A DNA stretch of 64,000 nucleotides from Polaromonas sp. AER18D-145 (GCF_002379095.1 NZ_NBZV01000001.1:186001-250000); one strand, 5' to 3'. Shown: positions 16,119 to 24,500, counted from the first letter of the stretch. Made by a program: numbers and translations. The notes: generated by a model not told the origin, from the sequence alone.

Positions 16119-16970
16119 TCAGTCCGGCGCCTGAACTTGCGGACAGGGCACGCGGATCAACTCGAACTGACCGGGCCTGCTGCCCAGCCGCGCCGCGCTC
16201 AGGCAACCGCCCCAGACACAGCCGGTGTCCAGCGGCAGGGTGTTGTCCAGCAGGCCGGCCCCGCTGGCCACGGTGTCGGCGCCCAGCGTGGACCAGTGGC
16301 CGAAGGCGACGGGCAGACCGGCGGTTTTCCGGCCGGGGACTTCAAACCACGGCAGGTAACCGGGGGGCGCCGTCTGCGTGCTGCCGGTGGTGGCAAATTC
16401 CATGGCGCCGTCGGTCGTGCAAAAACGCATGCGTGTCAGGGCATTGACAATCACGCGCAGCCGCTCGGCACCGGCGAGCGTGTCCTGCCACTGGTTGGGC
16501 GTGTTGCCGTACATCGCTTTCAAAAAACCTGCCAGGTCGGGGCCGCGCAATGCCTGCTCCACTTCGCCGGCCAGCGCCATGGTTTGTGCGGCGCTCCATT
16601 GCGGCAGCACGCCGGCGTGCACCATGAGCCAGCCGTGTTCAAGCATGGCCATGCGGCGGTGCCGCAGCCAGTCGAGCAGGGGGTCGCAGTCGGGCGCGTC
16701 CAGCACCTGCTGCACGGTGTCGCTGCGGTGTGGTTTGCGCAGCCCGTGGCGGATGCCGAGCAGGTTCAGGTCGTGGTTGCCCAGCAGGCACTGCGCCGCA
16801 TCGCCCAGGCCGGACAGGCTGCGCAGCACGCCCAGCGAGTCCGGGCCGCGGTTGACCAGGTCGCCCAGGATGTAGAGGGTGTCGCGGCTGGGGGAGAAAT
16901 CCACGCTGCGCAGCAGGCGCTGCAGCGGCTCGTTGCAACCCTGCAGGTCGCCAATCAAGTAAAGTGCCAT
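16119..16970 (-). CDS. apaH: Symmetrical bis(5'-nucleosyl)-tetraphosphatase
   Basis: A 283-residue calcineurin-like phosphatase that cleaves Ap4A into two ADP, and can remove Np4 caps from RNA. The metal-binding motifs are intact: LIGDLQGC (GDxxG), YILGDLVNRGPDS (GDxxDR-like, with N in place of D as in ApaH), LLGNHDLN (GNHD/E), and histidines in WLMVHAGVLPQW. The start MALYLIGDLQGC is as in the family. The gene is divergent from the corC-like gene with a 23-base gap, so both promoters must overlap or lie in the neighbouring coding regions. Confidence 0.95.
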   Translation of the reverse strand: MALYLIGDLQGCNEPLQRLLRSVDFSPSRDTLYILGDLVNRGPDSLGVLRSLSGLGDAAQCLLGNHDLNLLGIRHGLRKPHRSDTVQQVLDAPDCDPLLDWLRHRRMAMLEHGWLMVHAGVLPQWSAAQTMALAGEVEQALRGPDLAGFLKAMYGNTPNQWQDTLAGAERLRVIVNALTRMRFCTTDGAMEFATTGSTQTAPPGYLPWFEVPGRKTAGLPVAFGHWSTLGADTVASGAGLLDNTLPLDTGCVWGGCLSAARLGSRPGQFELIRVPCPQVQAPD

Positions 16971-16993
16971 GTGTTCATTCTGCCTCTGGATCC

Positions 16994-18337
16994 ATGGATT
17001 TCATCCTCATCGCCTTTTTGACCCTGCTCAACGGCATTTTTGCCATGTCCGAGATGGCGCTGTCGGCAAGCCGCAAGGCCAGGCTCACCGCCCTGGCCGA
17101 GTCGGGTGACAAGGGCGCGCAGGGCGCGCTGTCGCTGCTCGATAACCCGACGCAGTTTCTCTCGTCGGTGCAGGTCGGCATCACCTCCATCGGCATGCTC
17201 AACGGCATCATCGGCGAGGCGGCCTTCAGCAGCGGGCTCTCGGCGTGGATACAGACTTTCGGCGCCTCGCCCCGTGCGGCAGACATCACGGCCACGGCAC
17301 TGGTGGTGACCATCATCACCTACATCACCATTGTGTTTGGCGAACTGGTGCCCAAGCGCATCGGCCAGCTTTACCCCGAGACGGTGGCGCGCCTGGTCTC
17401 GCGCCCCATGATGTGGGTGGCCACTGCCGCCAAGCCTTTTGTGCGGCTGCTGTCCTTCAGTACCCACAGCGTGCTCAAGCTGCTGCGTGTTGACACCGCC
17501 GGCGACCGCACCGTGACCGACGAGGAAATCGCCGCCAGCCTGGAAGAGGGCGTGGACGCGGGGCTGATCGAGGAACACGAGCACCAGATGGTGCAGAACG
17601 TCTTTCTGCTCGACGACCGGCTGCTCACCTCGCTGATGCTGCCGCGCTCGGACATCGAGTGGCTGGACGCCGGCGACACCGTGGCGCAGGCCATCGTCAA
17701 GGCCGGCGCGACCGGGCACTCGTGGTACCCGGTGTGCCGCGGCAGCCTCGACGACGTCGTGGGTGTGGTCAACGTGGCCAAACTGCTGGCCCTGCGCGGC
17801 CAGATCCAGCCCGTCGGCGAGGAGACCGGCACCGGCACCACACCGACGCTGGCCGATCGTATTGACACCTACGCGATTCCGGCCATGTTTGTACCCGAAA
17901 CGCTGACCGGCATGGAGCTGCTCGAACAGTTTCGCACCCAGTCCACCCGCATGGTCTTTGTGGTCGACGAATACGGCGTGGTGCAGGGCCTGATGACCCC
18001 CATGGACATGCTGGAAGCCATCACCGGCGAGCTGCAGCCCGGCGCGCAGGTGGACGCCTGGGCCACGCGCCGCGCCGACGGCAGCTGGCTGATCGACGGC
18101 GTGATGCCGGTGTCCGAACTCAAGGCCCGGCTCGACATCCGGGAGCTGCCCGACGAGGACAGGGGCCGCTACAACACCGTGGCCGGCCTGCTGCAAAGCG
18201 TGTCGGGGCGCCTGCTGGGCACCGGCGATCTGGTTGACGCCGCGGGCTGGCGTTTTGAGGTGCTGGACCTGGACGGCAAACGCATCGACAAGGTGCTGGT
18301 CAGCCAGATTGCCGGGCAGCCGGCAGAACCGGCCTAG
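16994..18337 (+). CDS. CNNM/CorC-HlyC family membrane protein with CBS domains
   Basis: A 447-residue protein with an N-terminal DUF21/CNNM membrane domain (three or four helices; the N-terminus reads MDFILIAFLTLLNGIFAMSE), two CBS domains (about residues 210-340) and a C-terminal CorC_HlyC FAD-like domain (from about 355: DGSWLIDGVMPVSELKARL). Related proteins (YtfL, PaeA, MpfA) export magnesium or polyamines; many are still labelled hemolysins without evidence. Substrate cannot be assigned here. Start at 16994 matches the usual N-terminus; a longer frame starts inside apaH. Confidence 0.9.
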   Translation: MDFILIAFLTLLNGIFAMSEMALSASRKARLTALAESGDKGAQGALSLLDNPTQFLSSVQVGITSIGMLNGIIGEAAFSSGLSAWIQTFGASPRAADITATALVVTIITYITIVFGELVPKRIGQLYPETVARLVSRPMMWVATAAKPFVRLLSFSTHSVLKLLRVDTAGDRTVTDEEIAASLEEGVDAGLIEEHEHQMVQNVFLLDDRLLTSLMLPRSDIEWLDAGDTVAQAIVKAGATGHSWYPVCRGSLDDVVGVVNVAKLLALRGQIQPVGEETGTGTTPTLADRIDTYAIPAMFVPETLTGMELLEQFRTQSTRMVFVVDEYGVVQGLMTPMDMLEAITGELQPGAQVDAWATRRADGSWLIDGVMPVSELKARLDIRELPDEDRGRYNTVAGLLQSVSGRLLGTGDLVDAAGWRFEVLDLDGKRIDKVLVSQIAGQPAEPA

Positions 18338-18636
18338 TGCCGAGGCTGCTCATTCAAGCGCCTGAAATCCATGTTTTCGGCCTCCAGCCCAATCAGGACG
18401 GGCGCAGGCAGCTACTGATTCAATAGTATTTCGGCTTGCTGGCGCTGCCGCCGGCGCCACCCGGACGGCGGGTAAAGACGTGAGGGCGGTGCCCGCTGTT
18501 GCGAAGGACGCGGTATCCTTGTTGGCATAACCCACCGGAACAAGACACCCCGGCCGCGTTCGCCGGGCATTCTTCATGAACCCTTCACACCGCCCATTGC
18601 GCACCCTGCGAGGCCGGCCCCGGCACGGCCTGACTG
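18338..18636. other. Intergenic region, 299 bp, with one repeat copy
   Basis: Between the corC-like and cation antiporter genes. It contains copy 3 of the 49-bp repeat (18379-18427). The rest has no supported gene; an 84-codon minus-strand frame here runs through the repeat and is not credible. No clear promoter was identified for the antiporter gene. Confidence 0.7.
18379..18427 (-). repeat. 49-bp interspersed repeat, copy 3
   Basis: Minus strand reads ACTATTGAATCAGTAGCTGC, then CTGCGCCCGTCCTGATT, ending GGGCTGGAGGCC. The right half is identical to copy 2's ending. Confidence 0.85.
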
Positions 18637-19959
18637 ATGAATAACGCCGTGTGGTTCTTGCTGGTGGGCGGCCTGCTGCTGGTGATGGGCCTGACCTACA
18701 CCGTCCTCAAGCGTTCACCGGTCACGGCCGCCATCATTTACCTGGCCGTGGGGCTGCTGGTGGGGCCCAGCGCGCTCAACCTGCTGCACTTCAATCCGCT
18801 CAAGGAGTCGGCCCTGCTGGAGGTGCTGACCGAGGGGGCCGTGCTGATCTCCCTGTTTTCTGCCGGCGTCAAGATGCCGGTGCCCTTCAGCTTCACCCGC
18901 TGGCGCGCGCCGATTCTGCTGGCCACCGTGTCCATGACGCTCACCGTCGCCATGGTGGCGGCCTTTGCTTTCTACGTGCTGGGCCTGCCGCTGGGCGCCG
19001 GCGTGCTGCTGGGCGCGATTCTGGCGCCGACCGACCCGGTGCTCGCCACCGACGTGCAGATCCGCCACCCGGGCGACCGCGACCAGCTGCGTTTTACCCT
19101 GACCTGCGAGGCGGGCATGAACGACGGCAGCGCCTTCCCCTTTGTGATGCTGGGGCTCGGCTTGCTGGGCCTGCACGAACTCGGCGACTTCGGCCTGCGC
19201 TGGGTCCTGGTGGATGTGGTGTGGGCCACGCTGGCCGCAATCCTGATCGGTGGCGTGGCCGGCATTGCGCTGGCCCGCCTGGGCTGGAAATTCCGGCGTG
19301 CGCCGCACAAGCACGAGTTGCTGGACGACTTCCTGGGCTTGGGGCTGATCGGCGTGGTGTACGGCTTGACCGTCATGGTGCACGCCTGGGGTTTTCTGGC
19401 CGTCTTTTTTGCCGCCGTGGCGCTGCGCCAGACCGAACTGAAGCTGGCGAGGAACGCACCCAAATCCGCCGCCGGCGCCACCGAAACCGCCGGCACCGGC
19501 GCGCCGGCCAGTGCCGGGTCCGCCGCCGATCCGGACTCCTTGCACACCGTCAGCGAAGGCTCGCTGGTCTTCAAGGAACACCTGGAGCGGCTGTCGGAAC
19601 TGATGCTGGTGCTGCTGGTCGGCGGCTCGCTGTTCCTGACCTCCTGGAGCTGGCCGGCGGTGGGGTTGGCGCTGTTCCTGTTTCTGGTGGCGCGCCCGCT
19701 CAGTGTGCTGGCCAGCCTGTTGTTCACGCCGACGCCCTGGCGCATTCGCGGCATGACGGCCTGGTTCGGCGTGCGCGGCATCGGCTCGCTGTATTACCTG
19801 ATGTACGCCATTCAGCACCAGCTGCCCGAGAGCCTGGCCCTGCAGATGATCCAGATGACCCTGGTGGTGGTGGCGCTGTCCATCCTGCTTCATGGGGTCA
19901 GCGTCAAGCCCATGATGGGCTACTTCTGGCGACGCAGCAAACAGACGCCGGTGCCCTGA
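18637..19959 (+). CDS. Cation:proton antiporter (NhaP/CPA1-like)
   Basis: A 440-residue membrane protein of the monovalent cation:proton antiporter superfamily, with about 11-12 hydrophobic segments. The core motif GAILAPTDPVLATDVQ (TDP of the unwound helix) and the acidic ion-binding segment CEAGMNDGSAFPFVMLGLG (ND) are characteristic of CPA1/NhaP-like proteins. A hydrophilic insertion rich in Ala/Gly/Thr (about residues 275-305) precedes the last helices. GMTAWFGVRGIGSLYYL near the C-terminus is also typical. The exchanged cation (Na+ or K+) cannot be told from sequence. There is no C-terminal regulatory domain. Confidence 0.9.
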   Translation: MNNAVWFLLVGGLLLVMGLTYTVLKRSPVTAAIIYLAVGLLVGPSALNLLHFNPLKESALLEVLTEGAVLISLFSAGVKMPVPFSFTRWRAPILLATVSMTLTVAMVAAFAFYVLGLPLGAGVLLGAILAPTDPVLATDVQIRHPGDRDQLRFTLTCEAGMNDGSAFPFVMLGLGLLGLHELGDFGLRWVLVDVVWATLAAILIGGVAGIALARLGWKFRRAPHKHELLDDFLGLGLIGVVYGLTVMVHAWGFLAVFFAAVALRQTELKLARNAPKSAAGATETAGTGAPASAGSAADPDSLHTVSEGSLVFKEHLERLSELMLVLLVGGSLFLTSWSWPAVGLALFLFLVARPLSVLASLLFTPTPWRIRGMTAWFGVRGIGSLYYLMYAIQHQLPESLALQMIQMTLVVVALSILLHGVSVKPMMGYFWRRSKQTPVP

Positions 19960-20088
19960 GGCTGGCCTGCTTTTTTTCATGCGAACGGGTGACACGGCGC
20001 CCGGTGCAGGCAGAACGTCCCGTCCCCGCCAGGGGGCAAGGGCCGCCCGCCGCGCCTGCCAGCGGGCCGCAGCGTTAAGCTGCCCGCC

Positions 20089-21096
20089 ATGGATTCGCTG
20101 ACCCAGATTGCACTTGGTTCGGCCGTGAGCGTGGCCGTCATGGGCCGGCGCACCGCCGTGTGGAAGGCCGCGTTGTGGGGCGCGGTGGCCGGCACGCTGC
20201 CGGACCTGGACGCCTTCATCGACCACGGCAATGCCATCCTCAACATGACGCTGCACCGCGCCGAAAGCCACGCGCTGTTCTACCTCACGCTGGCCGCGCC
20301 GCCGCTGGCCTGGCTGGTCTCGCGCCTGCACGGCGAGGCTGCGCTGTTCAAACGCTGGTGGCTGGCGCTCTGGCTGGCGCTCATCACCCACCCGCTGCTC
20401 GACGCCATGACGGTGTACGGCACCCAGCTGCTGCTGCCGTTCACCAGCTACCCGTTCGGCGTGGGCAGCGTGTTCATCATCGACCCGCTCTACACCGTGC
20501 CGCTGATGGTTGGCGTGGTGGCCGCGCTGCGCTTCAAAAGCACCCGCGGCCTGCGCTGGAACGCGGCGGCGCTGGCGATGAGCACGCTTTACCTCGGCTG
20601 GAGCGTGCTGGCGCAGCAGCAGGCCACCGGGGTGGCGCGCAGCTCGCTGCAGGTTGAGGGCATCACCGCCAACGCGCTGCTGGTGACGCCCGCGCCCTTC
20701 AACACGCTGCTGTGGCGCCTGGTGGCCACCACCCCCACGCAGTATTTTGAAGGCCACTATTCGCTGGTCGACAGTTCACCGCGCATCACCTGGACCGCGC
20801 ATGACCGCGGCGCCGACCTGATCACCCTGCACGGCCAGGACCCGCCGGTGGCGCGCATCGCCGCCTTCAGCCACGGCTTTTTCCGCCTGTCGGAATCGGG
20901 TGGCCGCCTGTTTGTCACCGACCTGCGCATGGGCCAGGAGCCGGCCTACACCTTCCACTTCGACCTCGGCACCGCCGCAGCCCGCGCCGCGCAAAGCCAT
21001 GTGCCCACACTCAAGGGCGCGCGGCCCGATGTGGCGACGGCCTTGCCCTGGCTGTGGCGGCGCATGTGGGGCGACCCGCTGCCGCCGCCGCGGTGA
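20089..21096 (+). CDS. YdjM-like membrane-bound metal-dependent hydrolase
   Basis: A 335-residue protein of the YdjM/YfhO-like family (membrane-bound metal-dependent hydrolase). It has the family start MDSLTQIALGSAVSVAVMG and putative metal residues in GTLPDLDAFIDHG, HRAESHALFYL and ITHPLLDAMTVYGTQLLLPF. Four or five membrane helices make up the first 190 residues; the C-terminal 150 residues look soluble. E. coli YdjM is SOS-induced, but no LexA box is evident here. Catalytic activity of the family is predicted rather than shown. Confidence 0.87.
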   Translation: MDSLTQIALGSAVSVAVMGRRTAVWKAALWGAVAGTLPDLDAFIDHGNAILNMTLHRAESHALFYLTLAAPPLAWLVSRLHGEAALFKRWWLALWLALITHPLLDAMTVYGTQLLLPFTSYPFGVGSVFIIDPLYTVPLMVGVVAALRFKSTRGLRWNAAALAMSTLYLGWSVLAQQQATGVARSSLQVEGITANALLVTPAPFNTLLWRLVATTPTQYFEGHYSLVDSSPRITWTAHDRGADLITLHGQDPPVARIAAFSHGFFRLSESGGRLFVTDLRMGQEPAYTFHFDLGTAAARAAQSHVPTLKGARPDVATALPWLWRRMWGDPLPPPR

Positions 21097-21120
21097 GGGC
21101 CGGTGGGTGTACTGTCTTTT

Positions 21121-21169
21121 GCTACTGTTTCGATAGCTGTTTCCGTAGGTTTTGATTGGGCTGGTGCCC
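21121..21169 (+). repeat. 49-bp interspersed repeat, copy 4
   Basis: Begins GCTACTGTTTCGATAGCTG and ends GGGCTGGTGCCC. Follows the YdjM-like gene. Confidence 0.8.
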
Positions 21170-21206
21170 GATTTGGCTTGTTGATTTTTTCGCGATTCAT
21201 GGCGCT

Positions 21207-21236
21207 CCACCGTTCGGGCTGAGCTTGTCGAAGCCT
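21207..21236 (+). repeat. 30-bp repeat, copy A
   Basis: CCACCGTTCGGGCTGAGCTT followed by GTCGAAGCCT. The complement occurs at 42045-42074 with one mismatch. The same core (GAGC-TTGTCGAAG) is a widespread intergenic repeat of proteobacteria, as known from general experience. Confidence 0.75.
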
Positions 21237-21277
21237 GTCCTGCGCTTGGGCAAGAACAAGCCGCACCAGGCCCCTGT

Positions 21278-21283
21278 TAAAAT
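21278..21283 (+). promoter_or_regulatory. Possible -10 element before the structured leader
   Basis: TAAAAT lies at 21278-21283. A transcript starting 7-8 bases downstream would begin at the first stem of the leader (21291). No good -35 was seen at the right distance, so this is tentative. Confidence 0.35.
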
Positions 21284-21290
21284 CCATCCC

Positions 21291-21358
21291 GGGTGTCAGC
21301 GCATTCGCGCCAGGGCAGGTATGCGTCGGTCGGGCCGCCACGCGGAGTACCTGCGCCC
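21291..21358 (+). promoter_or_regulatory. Structured 5' leader, candidate riboswitch of the Na+/H+ antiporter gene
   Basis: The 68 bases before the start codon can fold into a three-way junction. Stem P1 pairs GGGT (21291-21294, extendable to GGGTGT) with the CGCCC just before the ATG. P2 is GCGC-ATTC-GCGC (21299-21310). P3 pairs GCAGGTA (21315-21321) with TACCTGC (21348-21354), with an inner stem GCGT/ACGC. The GGAG that probably binds the ribosome (21344-21347) lies in the internal loop of P3, so folding would control translation. The architecture and the neighbour gene recall Na+-sensing leader RNAs, but the class assignment is untested. Confidence 0.5.
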
Positions 21359-22618
21359 ATGCCTTCGACCCCTGAAACCATCCAGGTGATTGCCGCCGCC
21401 ATTTTTGCCGTGGCCCTGCTGCACACCTTCGCCGCCAAACAGTTCGAGCGGCTGTCGCATCGCTACCCCCGCCACGCCGGGCTCTTTCACCTTCTGGGCG
21501 AAGTGGAAGTGGTCTTCGGCTTCTGGGCCATCGTGCTGGTACTCAGCATGGCGCTGCTGGTCGGCGGTGGCGACGCGCTGGCGTATGCCGAGTCGCGCAA
21601 CTACACCGAGCCGCTGTTCGTCTTCGTGGTGATGGTCATCGCGGCGTCACGGCCTGTCTTACGGGCGGTGATGGCCTCGGTCAACACCTTGGCGCGCCAT
21701 GTGCCCCTGCCCACCCCGATTGCCACCGCTTGGCTGGGCCTGGCCGCGGTTCCCCTGCTCGGATCGCTGATCACCGAACCCGCGGCCATGACCATCGCGG
21801 CCCTGATGCTGGCGCCGCAGATCTTCCGCACGGCTGTGCCGGAAGGCGTCAAGTACTTCGCGCTCGGCGTGTTGTTTGTCAACGTGTCGATCGGCGGCAC
21901 GCTGACCGCTTATGCGGCCCCGCCCGTGCTCATGGTGGCCGCCGCCTGGCAATGGGACAGCGCCTTCATGGCGGCCAACTTCGGCTGGAAGGCGGCCATT
22001 GCGGTGGTGATCAATGCCACGGCCGCCACCTTTGTGATGCGCCGGCACCTGCGCACACCGCCTGCGCCCAGGGGCGGGGAAGCGCGCATGCCGCTGTCGG
22101 TGGTCGCCGTGCACATCGTCCTGCTTGCCGCGGTGGTGTTGATGGCGCATCACCCGGTCGCCTTCCTCGCGATCTTTCTGCTGTTCCTCGGTTTCACGCA
22201 AGCTTATGAACGGCACCAGAGCCCGCTGATCATCAAGGAAGCGCTGCTGGTGGGCTTCTTCCTCGCCGGGCTGGTGGTGCTGGGCGGCATGCAGGCCTGG
22301 TGGCTGCAGCCCATTGTGGCCAGCCTGCAGCCACTGGCGCTGTTCATGGGCTCGCTGGGCCTGACCGCCATCACCGACAACGCGGCGCTGACCTACCTGG
22401 GCTCGCTGATCGCCGGCATCTCCGATGAGTCCAAGTACATGCTGGTGGCGGGCGCGGTGGCCGGCGGCGGCCTCACCGTGATCGCCAACGCGCCGAATCC
22501 GGCCGGCGTGGCCCTGCTCAAACGCGGCTTCGCCGACGAAACCGTGGGCGCCGGCGGGCTGCTGCTCGGCGCCTTGGGGCCTACCGCGGTGGCTGCGGCG
22601 GCTTTTCTGTTTCTGTAG
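21359..22618 (+). CDS. Putative Na+/H+ antiporter
   Basis: A 419-residue membrane protein with about 11 hydrophobic segments, of the family annotated as putative Na+/H+ antiporter (Na_H_antiport_3 type). Typical parts are FHLLGEVEVVFGFWAIVLVL near the N-terminus, LITEPAAMTIAALMLAPQIF and GLTAITDNAALTYLGSLIAG. The acidic residues in the EVEVVFG and TEPA segments are candidates for ion binding. Start at 21359 (MPSTPETIQVI) has GGAG at 21344-21347; the longer frame runs into the structured leader. Family function is inferred from relatives, not shown. Confidence 0.82.
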   Translation: MPSTPETIQVIAAAIFAVALLHTFAAKQFERLSHRYPRHAGLFHLLGEVEVVFGFWAIVLVLSMALLVGGGDALAYAESRNYTEPLFVFVVMVIAASRPVLRAVMASVNTLARHVPLPTPIATAWLGLAAVPLLGSLITEPAAMTIAALMLAPQIFRTAVPEGVKYFALGVLFVNVSIGGTLTAYAAPPVLMVAAAWQWDSAFMAANFGWKAAIAVVINATAATFVMRRHLRTPPAPRGGEARMPLSVVAVHIVLLAAVVLMAHHPVAFLAIFLLFLGFTQAYERHQSPLIIKEALLVGFFLAGLVVLGGMQAWWLQPIVASLQPLALFMGSLGLTAITDNAALTYLGSLIAGISDESKYMLVAGAVAGGGLTVIANAPNPAGVALLKRGFADETVGAGGLLLGALGPTAVAAAAFLFL

Positions 22619-22643
22619 CCGGGCAGGGCGGGTGGTGCCGGTT

Positions 22644-22692
22644 GCTAACTTATTGATAGCTGCTTGCGCCCGTCGGATAAGGGCTGGAAGTT
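22644..22692 (+). repeat. 49-bp interspersed repeat, copy 5
   Basis: Begins GCTAACTTATTGATAGCTGC, continues TTGCGCCCGTCGGATAA, ends GGGCTGGAAGTT. Follows the antiporter gene. Confidence 0.85.
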
Positions 22693-22796
22693 GATTTTGT
22701 TCGCAAGGTCAGTGGAGAAGTCCGTTCCAGGGCCACGTAGAGATCAAAGCTCTAAATGCCGAGGCCCCCGTCGGGATTGGAGGTTCTCGTCAGTCG

Positions 22797-22812
22797 GTAG
22801 TTTATAAACTAC
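22797..22812. promoter_or_regulatory. Perfect 16-bp palindrome, probable toxin-antitoxin operator
   Basis: GTAGTTTATAAACTAC is its own reverse complement and ends 11 bases before the toxin start codon. A TATAAA (22803-22808) inside it could serve as -10, so repressor binding here would block transcription. HigA-type antitoxins repress their own operons through such sites. Confidence 0.7.
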
Positions 22813-22823
22813 AATTACAACCG

Positions 22824-23129
22824 ATGATCGAGATCAAACAAACGGAGACATTCCGCTCATGGGAGGCGCGGCTGAGGGATCGCCGGGCTCGCACCCTCAT
22901 CGCCGCCCGGGTGATGCGTCTGGCCGAAGGTTTGCCTGGCGATGTTGCGCCCGTCGGTGAAGGGGTCAGCGAACTCAGGATTCATCACGGTCCCGGCTAC
23001 CGGATCTATTTCCAGAAGCGCGGGAATGTCCTTGTCGTGTTGCTGTGTGGTGGCGACAAGGGCTCCCAGGCACGCGACATTGCGATGGCAAAGAAACTGG
23101 CTCAAGAATGGAGTGAACAAGATGGCTGA
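22824..23129 (+). CDS. RelE/ParE-superfamily toxin (HigB-like addiction module killer protein)
   Basis: A 101-residue toxin of the RelE/ParE superfamily, in the subgroup annotated as addiction module killer protein. It has TETFRSWEARLRDRRARTLI at the start, GEGVSELRIHHGPGYRIYFQ in the middle with the conserved Arg and Tyr residues, and LLCGGDKGSQARDIAMAKKL at the end. Such toxins usually act as ribosome-dependent or free mRNA endonucleases. The start ATG lies just after the palindrome and has no Shine-Dalgarno, so the message may be leaderless or nearly so. The antitoxin gene overlaps its 3' end by 8 bases. Confidence 0.9.
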   Translation: MIEIKQTETFRSWEARLRDRRARTLIAARVMRLAEGLPGDVAPVGEGVSELRIHHGPGYRIYFQKRGNVLVVLLCGGDKGSQARDIAMAKKLAQEWSEQDG

Positions 23130-23415
23130 GAAACTGACGACCTACGATCCTGCAGCCGCGCTGGTCAACGACGAAGAAATTGCCTTCTTCATGGCCGACG
23201 CACTGGAAACCGGCGACGCCGCCTACATCGCCAAGGCATTGGGCATTGTTGCCCGCGCCAAAGGCATGACTCAAATTGCAGGTCAGACCGGTCTGTCTCG
23301 CGAGCAGCTTTACCGTTCTTTCAGCGAGAACGGTAACCCCACCTTGAAGACGACGCTGGCGGTCATGAAAGCGCTGGGCATTGAGCTGACGGCCAAAGTT
23401 TCGATGCAGGCTTAG
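23122..23415 (+). CDS. HigA-like antitoxin with helix-turn-helix
   Basis: A 97-residue antitoxin of the family annotated as addiction module antidote protein. The C-terminal half is a helix-turn-helix: MTQIAGQTGLSREQLYRSFS (about residues 50-69) followed by GNPTLKTTLAVMKALGIEL. It should bind the toxin and the palindrome at 22797-22812. The ATG at 23122 overlaps the toxin gene by 8 bases, indicating translational coupling. Toxin first, antitoxin second, as in higBA. Confidence 0.9.
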   Translation: MAEKLTTYDPAAALVNDEEIAFFMADALETGDAAYIAKALGIVARAKGMTQIAGQTGLSREQLYRSFSENGNPTLKTTLAVMKALGIELTAKVSMQA

Positions 23416-23636
23416 GTTTGCGCGGATTCGCGACTGCTTCCTTTACCTTGGCGTGACCAAGAGATAGTTGTGCTGCACGCTGCTACCTGAGATGCCGATA
23501 AAGCAGTCGAAGCTACCATGATCAGAACCCGGCGAACTTGAATGCCCTCGGGAAGCGTGGTAGATCGCCATGAGTGGCGATGCGGACTTGCCACCTGTTT
23601 CTTGATACCCATTTCGCCTTGGAAGGATCACGCCAA
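23416..23636. other. Non-coding gap in the accessory patch
   Basis: About 220 bases between the antitoxin gene and the PIN-like gene. Short frames cross it but none has a convincing start or composition. No promoter or terminator was recognised with confidence. Confidence 0.5.
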
Positions 23637-24500
23637 ATGCCGATTGAGTTCTTTCAAGTCGATGATGGCACCCTTATCAGACAGAGTTTCGATTCACCGA
23701 CCGTCTACCTGGATCATTGGGCTATTCGATTTTTTTCGGAAAATATTGTCTCCCAAGATCGATTAGTGAATGCTCTCATGTCTACAGGTGGGACGCTATT
23801 ACTATCCAACATTTCATTCGCAGAGTTCGCTGGGCCTATAGATCCCGGTCATAGCCGAGACGCTGGCGCCTTCGTGGAGCGGCTACTACCAAACATCTAC
23901 TTCACAGACTTTGCTTTCGACAAGATTTTGGAAAGGGAGCGATTGGAAGCCAATAACGAGAGACGATTCTGGCCTTCCGCCGATGTAAGGCAACTCAAAC
24001 TCTTCGCTGAGTGCGCACTAGATGGGGCGTTGAACGTAGGTATTAAGCGGCTCTTTGAGATGGCCTACCTTAGTGGGGTCGCTGTTGGAAATTTAAGTGA
24101 AAGTCTCATCAACATTATTCGGGAAGCCCTTGAGACGGCTCGCAACGACCCGGCTCACGTTCGTAAAGCGAAGAATTTAGCGCTTAGCGATGGACGCCCC
24201 AGAACCACGATGATTATGGGAGAGCTGATGCGTGGATTCAATCTTGATGGAAACTCATCGTTTTCAAATAACGATGTGATGGATTTCTTGCATGCTGTAA
24301 TGCCGGTGAACTCCTGCGATTACGTATTGCTGGATGGTCCCTGGGTGGATCGCGTCAACAAAATGAGTCAGCGTATGGCCAAAGCAGGAATGACTATGCC
24401 CATAGCCAAGTGCTTTTCGAAGGGAAAAAACGGGGGAATTGAAGCGTTTCTTGCCAGCCTTGAAACATTTACTTCACCGGAGTCCAGAGCGGTAGCGTGA
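23637..24500 (+). CDS. Orphan protein with PIN-like nuclease features
   Basis: A 287-residue protein, visibly richer in A+T than its neighbours. I do not recognise a named family. The early segment VYLDHWAIRFF followed by LLLSNISFAEFAG resembles the first acidic residue and the second (glutamate) position of PIN-domain nucleases, and a late CDYVLLDGPWVDRV could provide a further aspartate. The middle is helical. There is no signal peptide or membrane segment. Start at 23637 is supported by AAGGA at 23623-23627; a longer frame from 23574 lacks this. Its place between a toxin-antitoxin pair and a tRNA gene suggests acquired DNA. A defensive or toxin role is a guess. Confidence 0.65.
   Translation: MPIEFFQVDDGTLIRQSFDSPTVYLDHWAIRFFSENIVSQDRLVNALMSTGGTLLLSNISFAEFAGPIDPGHSRDAGAFVERLLPNIYFTDFAFDKILERERLEANNERRFWPSADVRQLKLFAECALDGALNVGIKRLFEMAYLSGVAVGNLSESLINIIREALETARNDPAHVRKAKNLALSDGRPRTTMIMGELMRGFNLDGNSSFSNNDVMDFLHAVMPVNSCDYVLLDGPWVDRVNKMSQRMAKAGMTMPIAKCFSKGKNGGIEAFLASLETFTSPESRAVA

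Noticed and set aside
18350-18604. 84-codon minus-strand frame between the corC-like and antiporter genes
   Set aside because: It reads through a copy of the 49-bp repeat and has no ribosome-binding site or similarity.
18715-20757. 680-codon minus-strand frame across the cation antiporter and YdjM-like genes
   Set aside because: It spans two convincing genes and an intergenic gap and has a His/Gln/Arg-rich artefact composition.
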